Positions 46,010-58,256 of a stretch of DNA of 64,000 nucleotides are shown piece after piece; the stretch's first letter is position 1, and each line of letters starts with the position of its first letter. This DNA comes from Macrotrachela quadricornifera. Its lineage: Eukaryota; Rotifera; Eurotatoria; Philodinida; Philodinidae. Both the position numbers and the translations under genes were made by a program. The stretch spans positions 220,267 through 284,266 of the forward strand of contig JAJEKB010020217.1 of the NCBI GenBank assembly GCA_022393335.1, read 5' to 3'. The notes under the pieces were generated by a model that was not told the DNA's origin, searched no databases, and saw nothing but the letters and a program-made list of their open reading frames with translations.

Positions 46010-47954
46010 GTCATATACCAATTTTACTGGATGTATCGATATTAGGGATATTTGTTAAATGCAATGTGTGTATATGAAAGTGATGAATCTGTTTTTCAAG
46101 CTTCATGAACAGATAGAGTAGTGAATCTAGAAGATTTATCGAAAGTTTAGTATAGATATCTTAACATGAGTTTCGTTTGTGTAAAAAATGTAAGATGTAA
46201 AATGCTAGATCATCATAAATAAAACGGTCATGACTTTTTTGTTATTCAAGTACAATTAAAATTTTTTTTCTAGATAATAGCCGTAAGCATTTTTCAAAAA
46301 ACTTGTATATTTCGTTCAATTATCTCTACAAGTATTGCATATAGATAACATTAATTGACAGTAAGGAATTGAAACTTTTCTATCACTTACACTTTTTTCT
46401 ATTATTTATCATGGCATTTTAACTATCAGCTATCACAAATAAACAAAAAAATACTTGTGTTCAATGCATAACTAGTTGAATTTCGATGATTGACATTAAT
46501 ATTAAATGTTTTTTTTATTTCCTATATTACCACCAGAACACGTCACTAAAAATTAATTGATATTTGTGAAAATAAGTGTTGGTTCTATATTTCTCGTTTG
46601 TATCAAAGAATTGCTTTATTTTATATGAAGTGTTAATGTAGATAATTTAAAGAGTTCGAAAACAGACCGGTTTGAATACTTCATATGTATTTTACTATTG
46701 CATTAAATTATTCAAGATAGTTCATATCAAAGTTGAGAACATGTCAAGTAGATTAATCATAAAAAAAATGTTTTTATTTAGTTATCTTAGTATTATCTTT
46801 TTTCTCTTCATTATTGTTTTTTTTCAGTTTTTTTTTCTGAATTGTAAAGACCTTGAGAAGCACGGCTTAATAGAGCAAGAGGATATGCCACGTCACATTA
46901 TCACTGTCACTTTTTTCTCATTTTCTTTCCTTCCTTTTTTCCTCACTATCATTTTTTTTATATATTCATCTCTCTCTTATATAAATTTGTATTACATGTG
47001 AAATAACTCAGTAAACATCATTATCAAGAGGAACGGTTACATTAATTTTTCAATTTATTGGTATTATTAGTAGTCCGAGTGAATAATTATTTTAATTAGC
47101 AATAGTACAATCAGAAAGAGAACTAGAGAAAGATGCCATTTTCTTTAGAATATAAACTAAAGTAGTCTTTAATCTTTCAAAATTTCCTTTCTTCTGCTTA
47201 TATCTTATAAAGTTTTAAGATTCTATCCTCCTTACAGGCGGTTGCCCTTTGTTACCGGCAGACGTTGTATTCCTGCTCTCTATTATAAACAGCCCCCATT
47301 ATAGATAAACTGCATTGCAGTCAGGTGTGAGACAGAAATTGGTTAAGATGATTTGCATTCGGTCTTCCTCATCTAAAGCTTTGCTGCAAATCTCTATTTA
47401 TAAAACTAGAGTAATAATAGTGAAAAAAGTTTGGAGTAAAATATATTCTAGCTCATATGAATATGTGAGTTCCATATTTTAGCTCCAAAGGAACTGCACC
47501 GACAAGCTTTTTTTTTACTTTGCTTTACTTATGAAAGAAAAAAATGCTAGCCTCAGATATTTTCATACTGTTACTAATTTTAATTTTTTTCCAGCGTATT
47601 GCGTTATAATTTATAAGAGGAAAAGCTACTAGAGAAAGAAATTAGTCTTACCCTTGAATAAAGCTCAAATAGAGAAGACAACTAGATGCATGAGCTCTCA
47701 AATTTTTATGTAAGAGGATAGATGCTATCTGCTAAATATATCTTCAGGTTTATGTGGAAGAAAAAAAGAATTAATTTTACATAGCACGCATTTATCTCAC
47801 TTCAACTGAAAGTCTTTTTCATGAAGGAATTTAAAGTGCACGCTAGACGATAATTAAAAATATATACGTACATTATATATGAGATATTTATATTTATGCA
47901 ATGATTGACTTAAATGTAAACATAGAAAAAAAAACTGTTAACTGCTAATTAATA

Positions 47955-48606
47955 CCCTATCTTTCTATGCTATTTGATCAAACTTCAATTGAAATAAGAA
48001 AAATAAAATTTGAATAAAATCTATTTTATTTGCACATGTTACGGTTCTGCTAATGCTTATTTTAAAAGTAGGTGGATGAAGATACATCGAATTGTGTATT
48101 ACAGGATTTTTTAATATATGTTTCCTAAGGTTTTTAATTGGTCTTTTTAAGAACAAACTTCTCTGGTACGTTGTTTACATTGAATTTTATATTATCAATT
48201 ATAGATTCAAATTACTAATCGAAGATCTACAAATTGCGAAAGGCTGGAAGAAATAATATATATTTCAATCGAGTTTCTAATACGATTTTTCTAGGAATTT
48301 CTTTGAAAAAAGCTGCCTTTTATCCTACTTTCTCCTTGCACTAAAGAAAAACATTTTTTTATTTGGTTAGAAAATTGAATAGATATGTTTCAGGAACTAA
48401 TTTTAGAAAAGCGTACAATATATGATTCAATGCATCTTGACTTCCGTTTTCCAACGGTTATAACCACAGTTCTCTACCTTATTTTTATTAAAAGCTTTTT
48501 AAAAAATACTTCCTAGCATTAACGTAACCGTGACACATGCAAACAAAATAGATTTTATTATTATCATTTTAGTTGAAATTTAATCAAATAGCATAGAAAG
48601 ATAGAG
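47955..48606. mobile_element. TA-flanked element with ~100-bp terminal inverted repeats
   Basis: The left end CCCTATCTTTCTATGCTATT pairs with the right end, whose reverse complement begins CTCTATCTTTCTATGCTATT. The similarity runs inward about 100 bp (AAAATCTATTTT, TTTGCA and GTTACGGTT/GTCACGGTT blocks). TA is present outside both ends. The 450-bp middle has no transposase. Related terminal sequences lie at 50989-51009 and 60701-60725. Confidence 0.7.
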
Positions 48607-49340
48607 TATATTATTTACTATAACTTTTGGACTGCCCTACGTACATATACTTTTAGAAGTTTCTTAGTATTTGGAAAAAAAAAGAAAGAATTATAAAATT
48701 TATATAAAAGTAATAATTAATGAAAAGTTTATTGTAAGACTAGGAAAATAATAAAAGATTTTTTTTCTTTCATTAAGTATTTATTTAAAAAGAATGATAA
48801 ACATGCGAAGATTTTATTGTATACTTAGAAAAATAACAAAAATCTTTTTTTTATATATCAAGTAGAAGGACATCGCTTTCAAATAAATCAAAGCATGAGG
48901 AAGTTGCTCAAGGTATCTGAAATACAAAAATGCATTAGTTTCTACCAATGAAATACGTAAGATTACTAAACTTTATTAACATAAATCTCGATCATACTAA
49001 ATATTTTAATACTAAAAATTTCAATTACTACATTAATGTAGATGTGTAATTAAAATGCAAGCATTGAACTATCAAAAACACTCGAGTATTTATTTAAGTC
49101 GAAGTAGTCAGCTATTCTAATTAATTAATTTTTCGATCTGATACAATGTGTAAGTTAACTATCTTAAAAAGAAAACGTGTGTGTGAGCCATACACAATGA
49201 TAATAATCATATCATTACATATAAAATTGTGTTTTTAAATATTACTTTCTCGTGTTGATAAATCATTAGAACAATTTATAAAAGAGTAATTCGTCTTACT
49301 CGATTATTTAGATTTGATTAATTCTTTTTTTTTTTTATTA

Positions 49341-50621
49341 ATGATATTGATATTATTCTATTATTATTTACTAATTATTAATGAAATATTAGTAGTAGAA
49401 ACAATAAAATATATAAAATTTTCAACAAGTTGTAATGCATCCGAATATCTTGATTTAGAAAATTTAATTGGTTCATTACATACATATGTACCTAATTATG
49501 GGTATCTTATTGTATATAATATGGGTTTAACAAATGAACAAAAAAATTTATTAAAAAGATATGAAAATATTGAAATTGTTTCATCAACACATATACATTC
49601 GGAAAATATTGAAAAAATTAATGTTAATCATGAATTTATTTTAATTAATAATAAACTTTATAATCAATATAATCAAGGAAAATATAATTATATAATATCA
49701 ATACGAAAAAAAATTTTTCTTGCTATAGTTATTCCATTTATTGAAAAACAATTAAATCAATTAATAAATCAATTAAATATGAATAAATATTATAAACCAT
49801 GTTATAATAAATCTAATTCAATTGATTTAATTTTTTATTCAAATAAAAATATTTTAGAATTTAATAATATTTTAAAAAAATTTAATTTTTTATATCAATA
49901 TTATAATAATATTTATTATATAAATGCTAATTTAACTGAAAAAGAAGATCGCTATCCAATTGGTAGTGCTTATATGTGGAAAAAATTATTTATAAATGAA
50001 CAATTTAATTATATATCATTACGTTATCATGGTTATACACATTTTTTTCTTATGGAACCTGATACACGACCTATACGTTCATATTGGTTAGATGCTATTA
50101 TTGAAAAAATAAATCCTCAATATAATTATGATTTATATATATCAACAAAATGGTGGATGATTGGATCAATATATCGTGGTACAAAATTAATAGGAAATGA
50201 TTTTATACATATAAATGGTAATGCATTATATCATCTTTCATTAGATTTTATTTTTTTTATTAAAAATGTTTCATATGAATATCCATATAATTCAGATAAA
50301 TCTATGGGATATGATCTTGATTTATTTTTATATTTATTTAAACATATTGATATAGCAAAAAAACATTGGCATAAATTTCAATTTACAGATTTAATACAAA
50401 ATTGTTGGCATACGGGTTGTAATGATACAAATATTGAATTTATATATAATAATCCAAATACATATCTTATACATGGTTATAATATTCAACAAAATACATA
50501 TGAATATACATCGAATAATATTTATTATATCATTTTTATAGGAGTCATTTTATTTATTATTGCACAATTTCGATGTTATCGAAGACGATTTTATTGTAAA
50601 TTATTTAAATATATACAATAA
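49341..50621 (+). CDS. Membrane-anchored glycosyltransferase-like protein, intronless
   Basis: Single exon of 426 residues. The first ATG (49341) follows a poly-T run and opens straight into a hydrophobic anchor (ILILFYYYLLIINEILVV). A lumenal domain follows, with HFFLMEPDTRPIRSYWLDAI at about 233-252, an acidic motif followed by an Arg/Trp block as seen in several nucleotide-sugar transferases, then TKWWMIGSIYRG, HINGNALYHL and a late MGYDLDLFLYLF. A second hydrophobic stretch (YYIIFIGVILFIIAQF) near the C-terminus is followed by a basic tail, so both ends may be in the membrane. The likely place is the Golgi or ER. In a region of spliced genes, a 1.3-kb intronless frame is unusual and may reflect retroposition or transfer. 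The exact enzyme is not recognised. Confidence 0.6.
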   Translation: MILILFYYYLLIINEILVVETIKYIKFSTSCNASEYLDLENLIGSLHTYVPNYGYLIVYNMGLTNEQKNLLKRYENIEIVSSTHIHSENIEKINVNHEFILINNKLYNQYNQGKYNYIISIRKKIFLAIVIPFIEKQLNQLINQLNMNKYYKPCYNKSNSIDLIFYSNKNILEFNNILKKFNFLYQYYNNIYYINANLTEKEDRYPIGSAYMWKKLFINEQFNYISLRYHGYTHFFLMEPDTRPIRSYWLDAIIEKINPQYNYDLYISTKWWMIGSIYRGTKLIGNDFIHINGNALYHLSLDFIFFIKNVSYEYPYNSDKSMGYDLDLFLYLFKHIDIAKKHWHKFQFTDLIQNCWHTGCNDTNIEFIYNNPNTYLIHGYNIQQNTYEYTSNNIYYIIFIGVILFIIAQFRCYRRRFYCKLFKYIQ

Positions 50622-52075
50622 AAGAAAATTTTGTTTTTGTAATCAATTTTCATGTAATTAGGATTTTGATGATGAGAGATTAGCTAATCAGATTCTATTG
50701 AATAGAATGCAGATAAAGGGATAATAGTTAGACTCGAATTGACTGTAGAGTAGTAGCTATAGACATGATTTCAAACTCATTGGAATTATTTGAGATTAGA
50801 TGAATACAGATCTTAACTTTGATATTATAAAGTTTTCAGTCTCAATTTAAAACAACTATTAAAAAAATTCTTTTAATATATTACTTAGGACATACCAAAA
50901 GTTCTGATCACGATGTTTTTGGAATATATAATAAGCTTCAAGAAACTTTCTTTCTATATATAGTCTAATAGAGAAAGGAATGCGAAGATTTTTCTATGCT
51001 ATTTGATCATATTTTAACTAATATAATGATAATCAATTTTGAACAAAGCGTTTTTTTCGTTATGATTTATGCGTGGTCATAGTACTAGATCACAATGAAT
51101 GAAACAGGTTGGCTTTCAATTCCTCAAACAAAATATACTATAAATCTCTACCATTTTGTATAAGGCCACTTATTTGATAGTTGTATTTTTTGTTTCCAAA
51201 ATTTCGTCCCTACAAAAATTGGTCACATAGAATTTTCTGTTTTTTTTTTAAAAACTATTACAAGAAGTTTTACTATGAATGTTGCGGAGTTATTCATGAT
51301 GCATCTTGTGATGTATTTTATTTTCTTTTGATAAAGCATATCAGATGATGAAACGATGAAATAACGTGTATCAGAAACATTATTTGCATGATTAAAATCT
51401 AATCGTTCAGAATTTTGCCAATTTTGGAAACAAATATGTGAAGTAAAATCATATGCTAACAATAAAGAATATTTCTTTAAAATAAATCTAATCATAATAA
51501 TAAGAAGTAGTTTATCAAAATTTACTTTATGGTTGTTATGGTTATTAAAGTCTACAAGGATGTTGAAAAAGAAAAACCCACTATATCGAAGTGGGTCATT
51601 TTTGTATCATAAAGTTTTACTGATCTTATACTTATTTTAATTTTATTTTTATTAATTAGAAGTATTATGTATAATTTAACTCAACTAGTTATGACAATCA
51701 CCGAAAGAAAATTTTTAAAGATCAGATATAATCAAATCAATTGAAGATGAAAAAAAGTACTTTTGTATGATCTTTGTCAATTATTTTCAATGAAAAACGG
51801 GATAGGTTAAGTGCATTTTATCAGTTTCTTTTGATTTATGATGTCTACGAGTCAACGAATGCGATATATAACAGATTATTGTTATTTTTTTCAAGATGTA
51901 TGACATTCAACCTGGAAAAAACCAAAATCAATATATGGTAAAGACATAGATAACACTAAAGAAAAAAATTCTTTTTAATCTCTCAAGTTTATCTACTAAA
52001 AAAACGGAAGAAGAGACCATATAAATACTGTTGCTAAATGCAATATTTCCCCTCAATCCAACATATAAACACAGA
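50622..52075. other. Intergenic with a repeat-family fragment and a hairpin
   Basis: About 1.45 kb. It contains a copy of the TTTCTATGCTATTTGATCA repeat terminus at 50989-51009 and a perfect 7-bp hairpin ACCCACT...AGTGGGT at 51576-51596. The ORF at 51223-51495 on the minus strand has no motif. The promoter of the cysteine-rich protein presumably lies at the right end. Confidence 0.5.
50989..51009 (+). repeat. Dispersed repeat terminus (family of 47955-48606)
   Basis: TTTTTCTATGCTATTTGATCA matches the terminal repeat of the element at 47955, and similarity continues loosely downstream (ATTTTAACTAATATAATGATAA compared with the related copy at 60701). It is likely a solo end or decayed copy. 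Confidence 0.55.
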
Positions 52076-53253
52076 ATGCATTCATTGCTACTTCTATCTG
52101 TGATTTGTTGTAGCCTGGTACATGGAAACATTTTTGATGTATCCAATTGTCCTCCGGGATATTTTTGTTTAAGCAGATCTATTACACCTACTCCTTGTCC
52201 TGCTGGCACATGGAGCAATGCTGGTGCTCAACAATGTACGCCTTGTGAAAACGGATATTATTCCACAACACCTGGATCATCTTACTGTATTGCCTGTGAA
52301 CAAGGACATTTCTGTGAATCAGCTCATTTACCTCCTGAACCGTGTCCATTAGGAACATACAATCCAAAACTAAATCAGACCGAGTGTCTTCCATGCAGTC
52401 TTGGAACGTATACACCTTCACGAGCTTCAACAAAATGTACAGTTTGTCCGGCAGGATCATCTTGTTCAGAATCTGCTGTATTACCAGAACAATGTTCTCC
52501 AGGTGGATAGATATACCTTTAAACTATAATCATTTTTTCCTATGTTTTATTATATTACTTTTGTAGGTAATTTTAGTATTTCTGGTCAAATATCATGTAA
52601 GCTCTGCCCCGATGGATTCTACGCTACAAAAAATGGATCAGTACAATGTAATGCATGTCCAATTGGACATTACTGTTCACGTACAGATGAAGAACCAACA
52701 CCATGTATGCCTGGAACAGCCAATGCCTTTCAAGGTCAAACAGCTTGTACACCATGTTCCAGTGGCAAATATAGTGCTTATGCTGGTGCTATAGAATGTA
52801 GTTTATGCCCCATTGGTAGTTACTGTGATAAACCAGATGAACTACCAAAACCATGCTCAGCTGGATCTTTTTGCTTGGAAGGACAAGCCGAGGGCACACC
52901 ATGTCCAACGGGTTATCAAACAACATTATCAGGACAAAGTTACTGTAGGATTTGTTCTCCTGGTATATTTAGCATATTCAAAAGCTTAACATAAAATTAT
53001 TTCTTTTTTTAATTTAGGACATTATTGTCCAAATCCATCTGAAAATCCTATTCTCTGTCCACCAGGTTATGCAAATGCTCACCATGGTCGTGTAGAATGT
53101 GATCGTTGTCCAAGTGGAACTTTCGCAAATGGTGCTGGCTCAGCTTACTGTATTCTTTGTCCACCAGGATTTATTTGTCCTAGTACTCGTACATCACCGA
53201 TTTCCTGTCCTTTGAACAGAGCTAGAGGACAAACAGTTTGTCTCACTAAATAA
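52076..53253 (+). CDS. Secreted cysteine-rich repeat protein (ephrin-receptor-like / GCC2-GCC3 type)
   Basis: Three exons, 52076-52502, 52567-52962 and 53018-53253, 352 residues. The ATG at 52076 starts a signal peptide (HSLLLLSVICCSLVHG). The rest is a run of about 12 short cysteine modules such as CPAGTWSNAGAQQCTPC, CPLGTYNPKLNQTECLPC, CPDGFYATKNGSVQCNAC and CSSGKYSAYAGAIECSLC, alternating with CPxGxxC...PxPC modules. This is the pattern of the ephrin-receptor-like/GCC2-GCC3 repeats found in large extracellular proteins. No membrane segment, kinase or other domain follows, so the product is probably secreted. Both introns interrupt the same PG (phase 1) position of a module, as expected from module duplication. 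The first donor is GTGGAT, which is weak but is the only one that keeps frame. Confidence 0.85.
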
Positions 53254-54268
53254 ACACAACAGTTAATGAATAATCAAGAATCCGATTTAGTTGTATATTT
53301 AATTCTTTTTTTAAAAAATATTCATTCAAATAAAATCTTGGAAAAATAATTAGATACTTTTTACTCATTTCAATAAATTTGATAAGTAGCAAATTTATTT
53401 TCTTAATGTCCAATGAGAAATGAGTAGCTAACAAAAAGACCTTGTGCAAATAGAATTGTCTTCCGACCATAAATCCTTCACTTTTATGAAGCTACAAAAC
53501 ATGAAAGATTCGTCTGGTATAATAATCATAAACAAAAATTTTCTTTTACTTAGTTTAAAATAAAGCGTGATACTTTTCAATGTCTTACTGCTTACGATCT
53601 CTCTCTAATTTTATCTGATCGAATTGAAATTTTTATTAAAGATACCTGAGACTCTTGTTCAAAGATATAAGCCATCATTTTTGTTTTTGACTGTGATATT
53701 AAATATATAAGATTCTGAAAACAAACAATTCCACTATAACTCTTTTCTAGAGAAACCTGCTGAAATATTTGTTAAATCTTTTTTTCTTCAAACATATAAT
53801 TCTTCAAAAATGTAATGCAATTAAATTTATTAAATAATGATTCAGAAAAAAAATATTATTTTTCACTAAAAATTTTAAGACTTATTTATTCAATTAGATC
53901 TACTCAAATATCATTAGTATTTGAAGTTCTATTAATTAATTTAATAGTAACTACATATGTCAGTAGTGAAACGTATATATTCAAGAAACATACATATATT
54001 TTTTTTCTTATAAAGAACGCATCAAAATCAACATCTGATAAATATAGATTGTGTAATTTCTCTTATATGTTAATAGTATAAAGAAAAGAAAAATCGATTA
54101 TAATAATAATAATAATAAATAGAGTGGAAGACATATACAGAAGAAAAAGAAAAAAAAACTTGAATAATTAATTAATTAACTTGTCGCATTGAATAAGAAG
54201 AAAAAAAATATTTCAAATGCGATGATATTATATATCACATAATCTGACTTATTCGTGTGTTTCTATAT
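53254..54268. other. Intergenic between convergent genes
   Basis: About 1 kb between the 3' ends of the cysteine-rich gene (+) and the TOG gene (-). It contains an ATA/ATT microsatellite near 54098-54117. An ORF at 53815-54081 is AT-driven and without motifs. Confidence 0.5.
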
Positions 54269-57200
54269 TTATGTCAATGATTTTTTAACACTTGTCATTG
54301 GTATTGTTCGTATAGGTATACGACTTTTTGTATTTATATTTGATGAATTTGGTGATGATATAATATCATTTGATACTGATCGAAGTATTGTTATTGTTGT
54401 AGAAGATGTTGGAGTTTCTAAATTGGTACATGGTATTGATGATTGAGTATTTGTACTACTTAATGATGATGTTGAACCACCAGTTGATGTTGATTGACGT
54501 TGTAAATTTGATGTTGATGATGATATTGTTGAATTAAATGATGAACGTCGATGATTAGTTGATACAGGTGGTTTAGTTCGAATTTTTGTTGGAGGATTTA
54601 ATATTAAACGTTGAGTACGTGATTGTGTATTAATTGTTGTTGCTGTTGTTGTTGTTGTTGTTGTTATTGGTTTTAATATAGGTGCAGTATTTGGTCGAGT
54701 TTTTAAAGAATTTATTTTTCCATTTAATAATGAAGTATTTGTAATAGGTTGTTTATTTCGTGAAGAACCGATACGAGGTACGACATTATTTATAGGTACA
54801 GAAACCTGTAATTATATAAACAAAGATAAGAAAAATTTGGTTTTCTTTTTTATCAAAGTAAATATTTACTTTTGTTGGTTTTATTTCTTTTTTCTTTTCA
54901 ATAGTAGATTCATTTGTTGTTATAGGAGGTTTAGATACTATAATTGGTTTTTTCTTTACTGTAACTATTGGTTTTGATTGTATTAATTCTTCAGTTTTAT
55001 TCGTTGAAATATCAAGTTTTACATTAGTATCGACTAATTTCTTTGTTGTTGTTGTTAAATTAGTAGATGAATCAGTTGTTTTTGTTATAATTATAGGTGC
55101 TGTTGAACGTGGTTCACCTTTAAGATTGAGTAGTATTGACTTTTCTGCATATTCTTTAACCTAAATAATATAAATTAAATAAAAGAGAAACATTTTTTTT
55201 TATTATACTTTATTTAATTTAAGTTCATCTAAATCAGTTAAATTAGGAAGAATATGTTTTTCACCAAGACATTTCCATAACATTCCAAGACTTTCAAATG
55301 CACTATCACGTACACTTGAATCTGCTTCTCCTGTATTCTAAAAAAAACACAAATTTTTAAATATTTTATTAAATAAAACGAAAACAAACTTCAAAAAAAT
55401 CTATATACTTTAATTAATGCTGTTAAATATATTTTTAATGTTTTTTTTGGTAATGTTGATTGTGTAGCCATAGAAAAACATTTCGTAAGAAATAGTTGAG
55501 TAGATTGTCGAACAATTGGTGTTTTATGAGCAAGAATTGTTGGAACAACTTCGGAAAATTGTTCAAGATTAGTCTAAATTATATAATAAAAATAATTTTT
55601 TTATTTGAATAGAATAAGTAAAAAGAGAGATCTCCTGAACTATCAAGACAAACTTAATTATTCTATATAAAAACAATAGCTCAAAATAAGGATTAGCTAC
55701 GGAATATACAATACAATATACAAAAAAAATGGATATGAATAAATCTTAGTGTAAATACACAAATTAAGCGTAGACAGATATGATAGATTAAGATAATTAA
55801 CAGTATACGAAGACAAAAAGATTTATATTATATGAACTATAGTAATGCGAAAAATCCAAAACTAATAGAAGTTTGAATTGTAAAATATTTAAAAAAAAGA
55901 AATACTAACTGCAGGATAAGCAGCTTCACATGTTTCACGTAATACTTCGATAACATTAGTTTTTTTCTCTCGACATCGATCAAGACAAACTTCAATTATC
56001 TAAAAAAAAAATCATTAATTCATCAATTCATATCAAAAAACGAAATACTCACACTAACTGCATAATTTTTAAATGTTTTTCTTAAACCTTTAGCTAATGC
56101 TGACAAACATTTCGCAGCAACAAGAACAACAGGTATATTACTATCTTTAACAATAATCTATTAATAAAAATAAAACAAAAGATTTTAAATTAATTTTAAA
56201 AATTTTTACTTTTTTTAATATTTTAATAAGTTCTGAATAATCACTCTCTGATGTTGGTTTAGGATTTTGATTAAGTATTGTTAATAAATCATCAAGAGCT
56301 TCTTTTCTATCTTTCCATTGTTTTGATTCCTAATTAATAAAATATAATAAAGAATAATTATATATTTTTATTTATTTTATTTTTACAATTTTTTCATAAA
56401 AATCTTTTGATAATCGTTCAAGAATATTCACTGGTTCGATTAATTCAAATGGATCTATATCTTCTTGCACTAAAAAAATAAATTAAATTATAAGAAAAAA
56501 AATATATATATATAATTTACTTTCAATATTATTATCTTCAACAAATACAGATGAAGTTACTGTTATTTCTTCCATTTTTTCTTTAAGATCTTGTTGTGAA
56601 CGAAGAAAACGTGTTTGTCGAGGTTTATCAACACCATTTAAATCTAATTTATCAAATTCAACTTGTAATTCTTGCATCTAAATTTAACATTTAAATAACA
56701 AAGATCATCTACGAAATTTGTATACGAGGAGAAATTGAAATTATATTTGCGATATATTCATTATATGATTGTAAATAATTATAGAAGTTTTGATATTGTA
56801 TCTGATTTATTTTTATTTCTTATGAAAATTATTAAAAAGTATGACACGTTTATTGATTTTTTTGTACATTAAATCTATTTTGAAAGTATCGGAAAACTTC
56901 ATACTGAAGTCTCAGCTGTGTACATATTTTTGAACATAATGAATACCAAATTATTTTGATTCTGTCTGTATGTATCTGTGTCAAGTTAAAGGCCAAAAAA
57001 AAAGGCTACAAGGAGAAGTATGGAGGTACCCATAGATCGTCAAATGGTATCCTACGGGGATACCTATAGGTCTTCACAGTCTATCCTATGGAGGCACCTA
57101 TGCATCCTCAAGGACCGTATTATAATGTATACACAACCCCTGTAGAGTGTAAAACAATACAGGGATAAGGTTAGAAGAGACATTATAGATATAAGACTAT

Positions 57201-58256
57201 AAAAATACGTGTAATATAAGAGTATGGGACGGCAAGGGTTCGATCTGTATACATATGTCTGTTATCGGATAAAAAGTTAAATGTCTGAAGTCATACATTC
57301 AAGAAGGTGCCAACCGTGCATTATGCATGTGTTCTTACTAATTCATATATATTTCAAATTTCTATCTAACATTTTTTTATGATCTTTATATATATATATA
57401 TATAACTTTTTGAATATTAGAAAAAAAATTACTTGAATAGGTTTAACATTTTGTATCATTGGCATTAATGTTTGTTTTCCAATCCATTTATAAATTTCAA
57501 TAATTAATAATTTTGATTCGTCACGTACACTTTTATCTCGATCATCAAGTAATGGTATAACTTGTTTAAGAAATGGTTTTATTGGAAGAATTTTTGAACC
57601 AAATTGTCTTACAAAATAAAAAATAAAAAATAAATTTTTTTTCTTTAAATCTATTAACTTACGATAAACCTTTTCGAAGTATTTCAAGACAAGCTTGAAC
57701 TATTTTTGGTTGTTTATTTTCAAGACCTTTAACAAGTTCGTCTTCAATTTCAATTTGTTTTTCAATTTCAATATACATCAATAATATATCAAATGCTCGT
57801 TCTTTCATTTTTAAACGTGCATTTAAACATTTTGCAATTAAACCAGAAGCAACATCATTTACAGTTCTATTTTCAAAAACAAACCAATGAAATATTTGAC
57901 AATATAAAAAAAAATCTAAATTCTTTACTTTCCAGCTATATTTGCTTCTTCAACAAAAGCAAATACAGCATCAAGTGCTTTTTCACGTGCATTTTCATTT
58001 GAATCAATAACAAATTTCTTCATAAGATTAACATATTTATTAAATTCAGGACTTTGATCAGAATTTTGTGTACGAAATAATTTTACACATTCTTCATAAC
58101 CCGTCATACGAGCTTTCCATGCCTATTAAAATAAATATATATTTAACAAAATCAAGAAAACTTTTAAAATACCTTATGTTGAACTTTTTGATCAGATGAC
58201 AATTTTTGCCATTCATTATCATCATTATTACTACCACCACCACCGACAGTTGCCAT
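54269..58256 (-). CDS. XMAP215/CKAP5-family microtubule protein, short two-TOG form
   Basis: Thirteen exons on the minus strand: 58256-58173, 58122-57929, 57866-57663, 57607-57433, 56677-56521, 56469-56387, 56329-56210, 56157-56053, 55999-55910, 55573-55409, 55337-55209, 55160-54870 and 54805-54269, giving 777 residues. TOG1 (~28-219) begins with KAWKARMTGYEECVKLF, the family's conserved first helix, and ends with the VRDESKLLIIEIYKWIG helix. A linker follows. TOG2 (~272-502) starts ESKQWKDRKEALDDLL and has VRDSAFESLGMLWKCLG near its end. Residues 503-777 are a Lys/Ser/Thr/Pro-rich, disordered tail with a Thr run. TOG arrays bind tubulin and speed plus-end growth; the basic tail would bind the lattice. 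Animal members have five TOGs and about 2000 residues; this has two, like yeast Stu2, but with no visible coiled coil. Confidence 0.85.
57019..57120. repeat. 34-bp tandem repeat, three copies, inside a TOG-gene intron
   Basis: Units begin at 57019, 57053 and 57087 (TATGGAGGTACCCATAG, TACGGGGATACCTATAG, TATGGAGGCACCTATGC). The spacing is exactly 34 bp with moderate divergence. It lies in intron 4 (56678-57432, 755 bp), the longest intron of the gene, in a patch richer in G and C than its surroundings, which suggests inserted DNA. Confidence 0.75.

Larger units (their letters stand above)
40964..49340. other. 8.4 kb gene-free, repeat-rich stretch
   Basis: No convincing gene over about 8.4 kb. 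It is dominated by three inverted-repeat elements (41719-43127, 45039-46009 and 47955-48606). Near 43750-43960 lies a patch of CGGTTT/CGATTCGG-type motifs, less AT-rich than its surroundings, that may be another old repeat. The ORFs here are low-complexity by-products. Confidence 0.55.

Noticed and set aside
46672..47001. Plus-strand ORF of 109 hydrophobic residues
   Set aside because: Begins at TTG rather than ATG and consists of Phe/Ile/Leu runs from poly-T tracts; not gene-like.
47230..47350. Patch near 47240 richer in G and C as a possible tRNA or ncRNA
   Set aside because: No cloverleaf or A/B box could be folded from it.
49314..49340. Nine-residue N-terminal extension of the glycosyltransferase-like protein
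   Set aside because: Depends on a TTG start; the first ATG is at 49341 and begins the membrane anchor.
52031..52075. Extension of the cysteine-rich protein upstream of 52076
   Set aside because: It would need a TTG start; the ATG at 52076 directly opens a good signal peptide.
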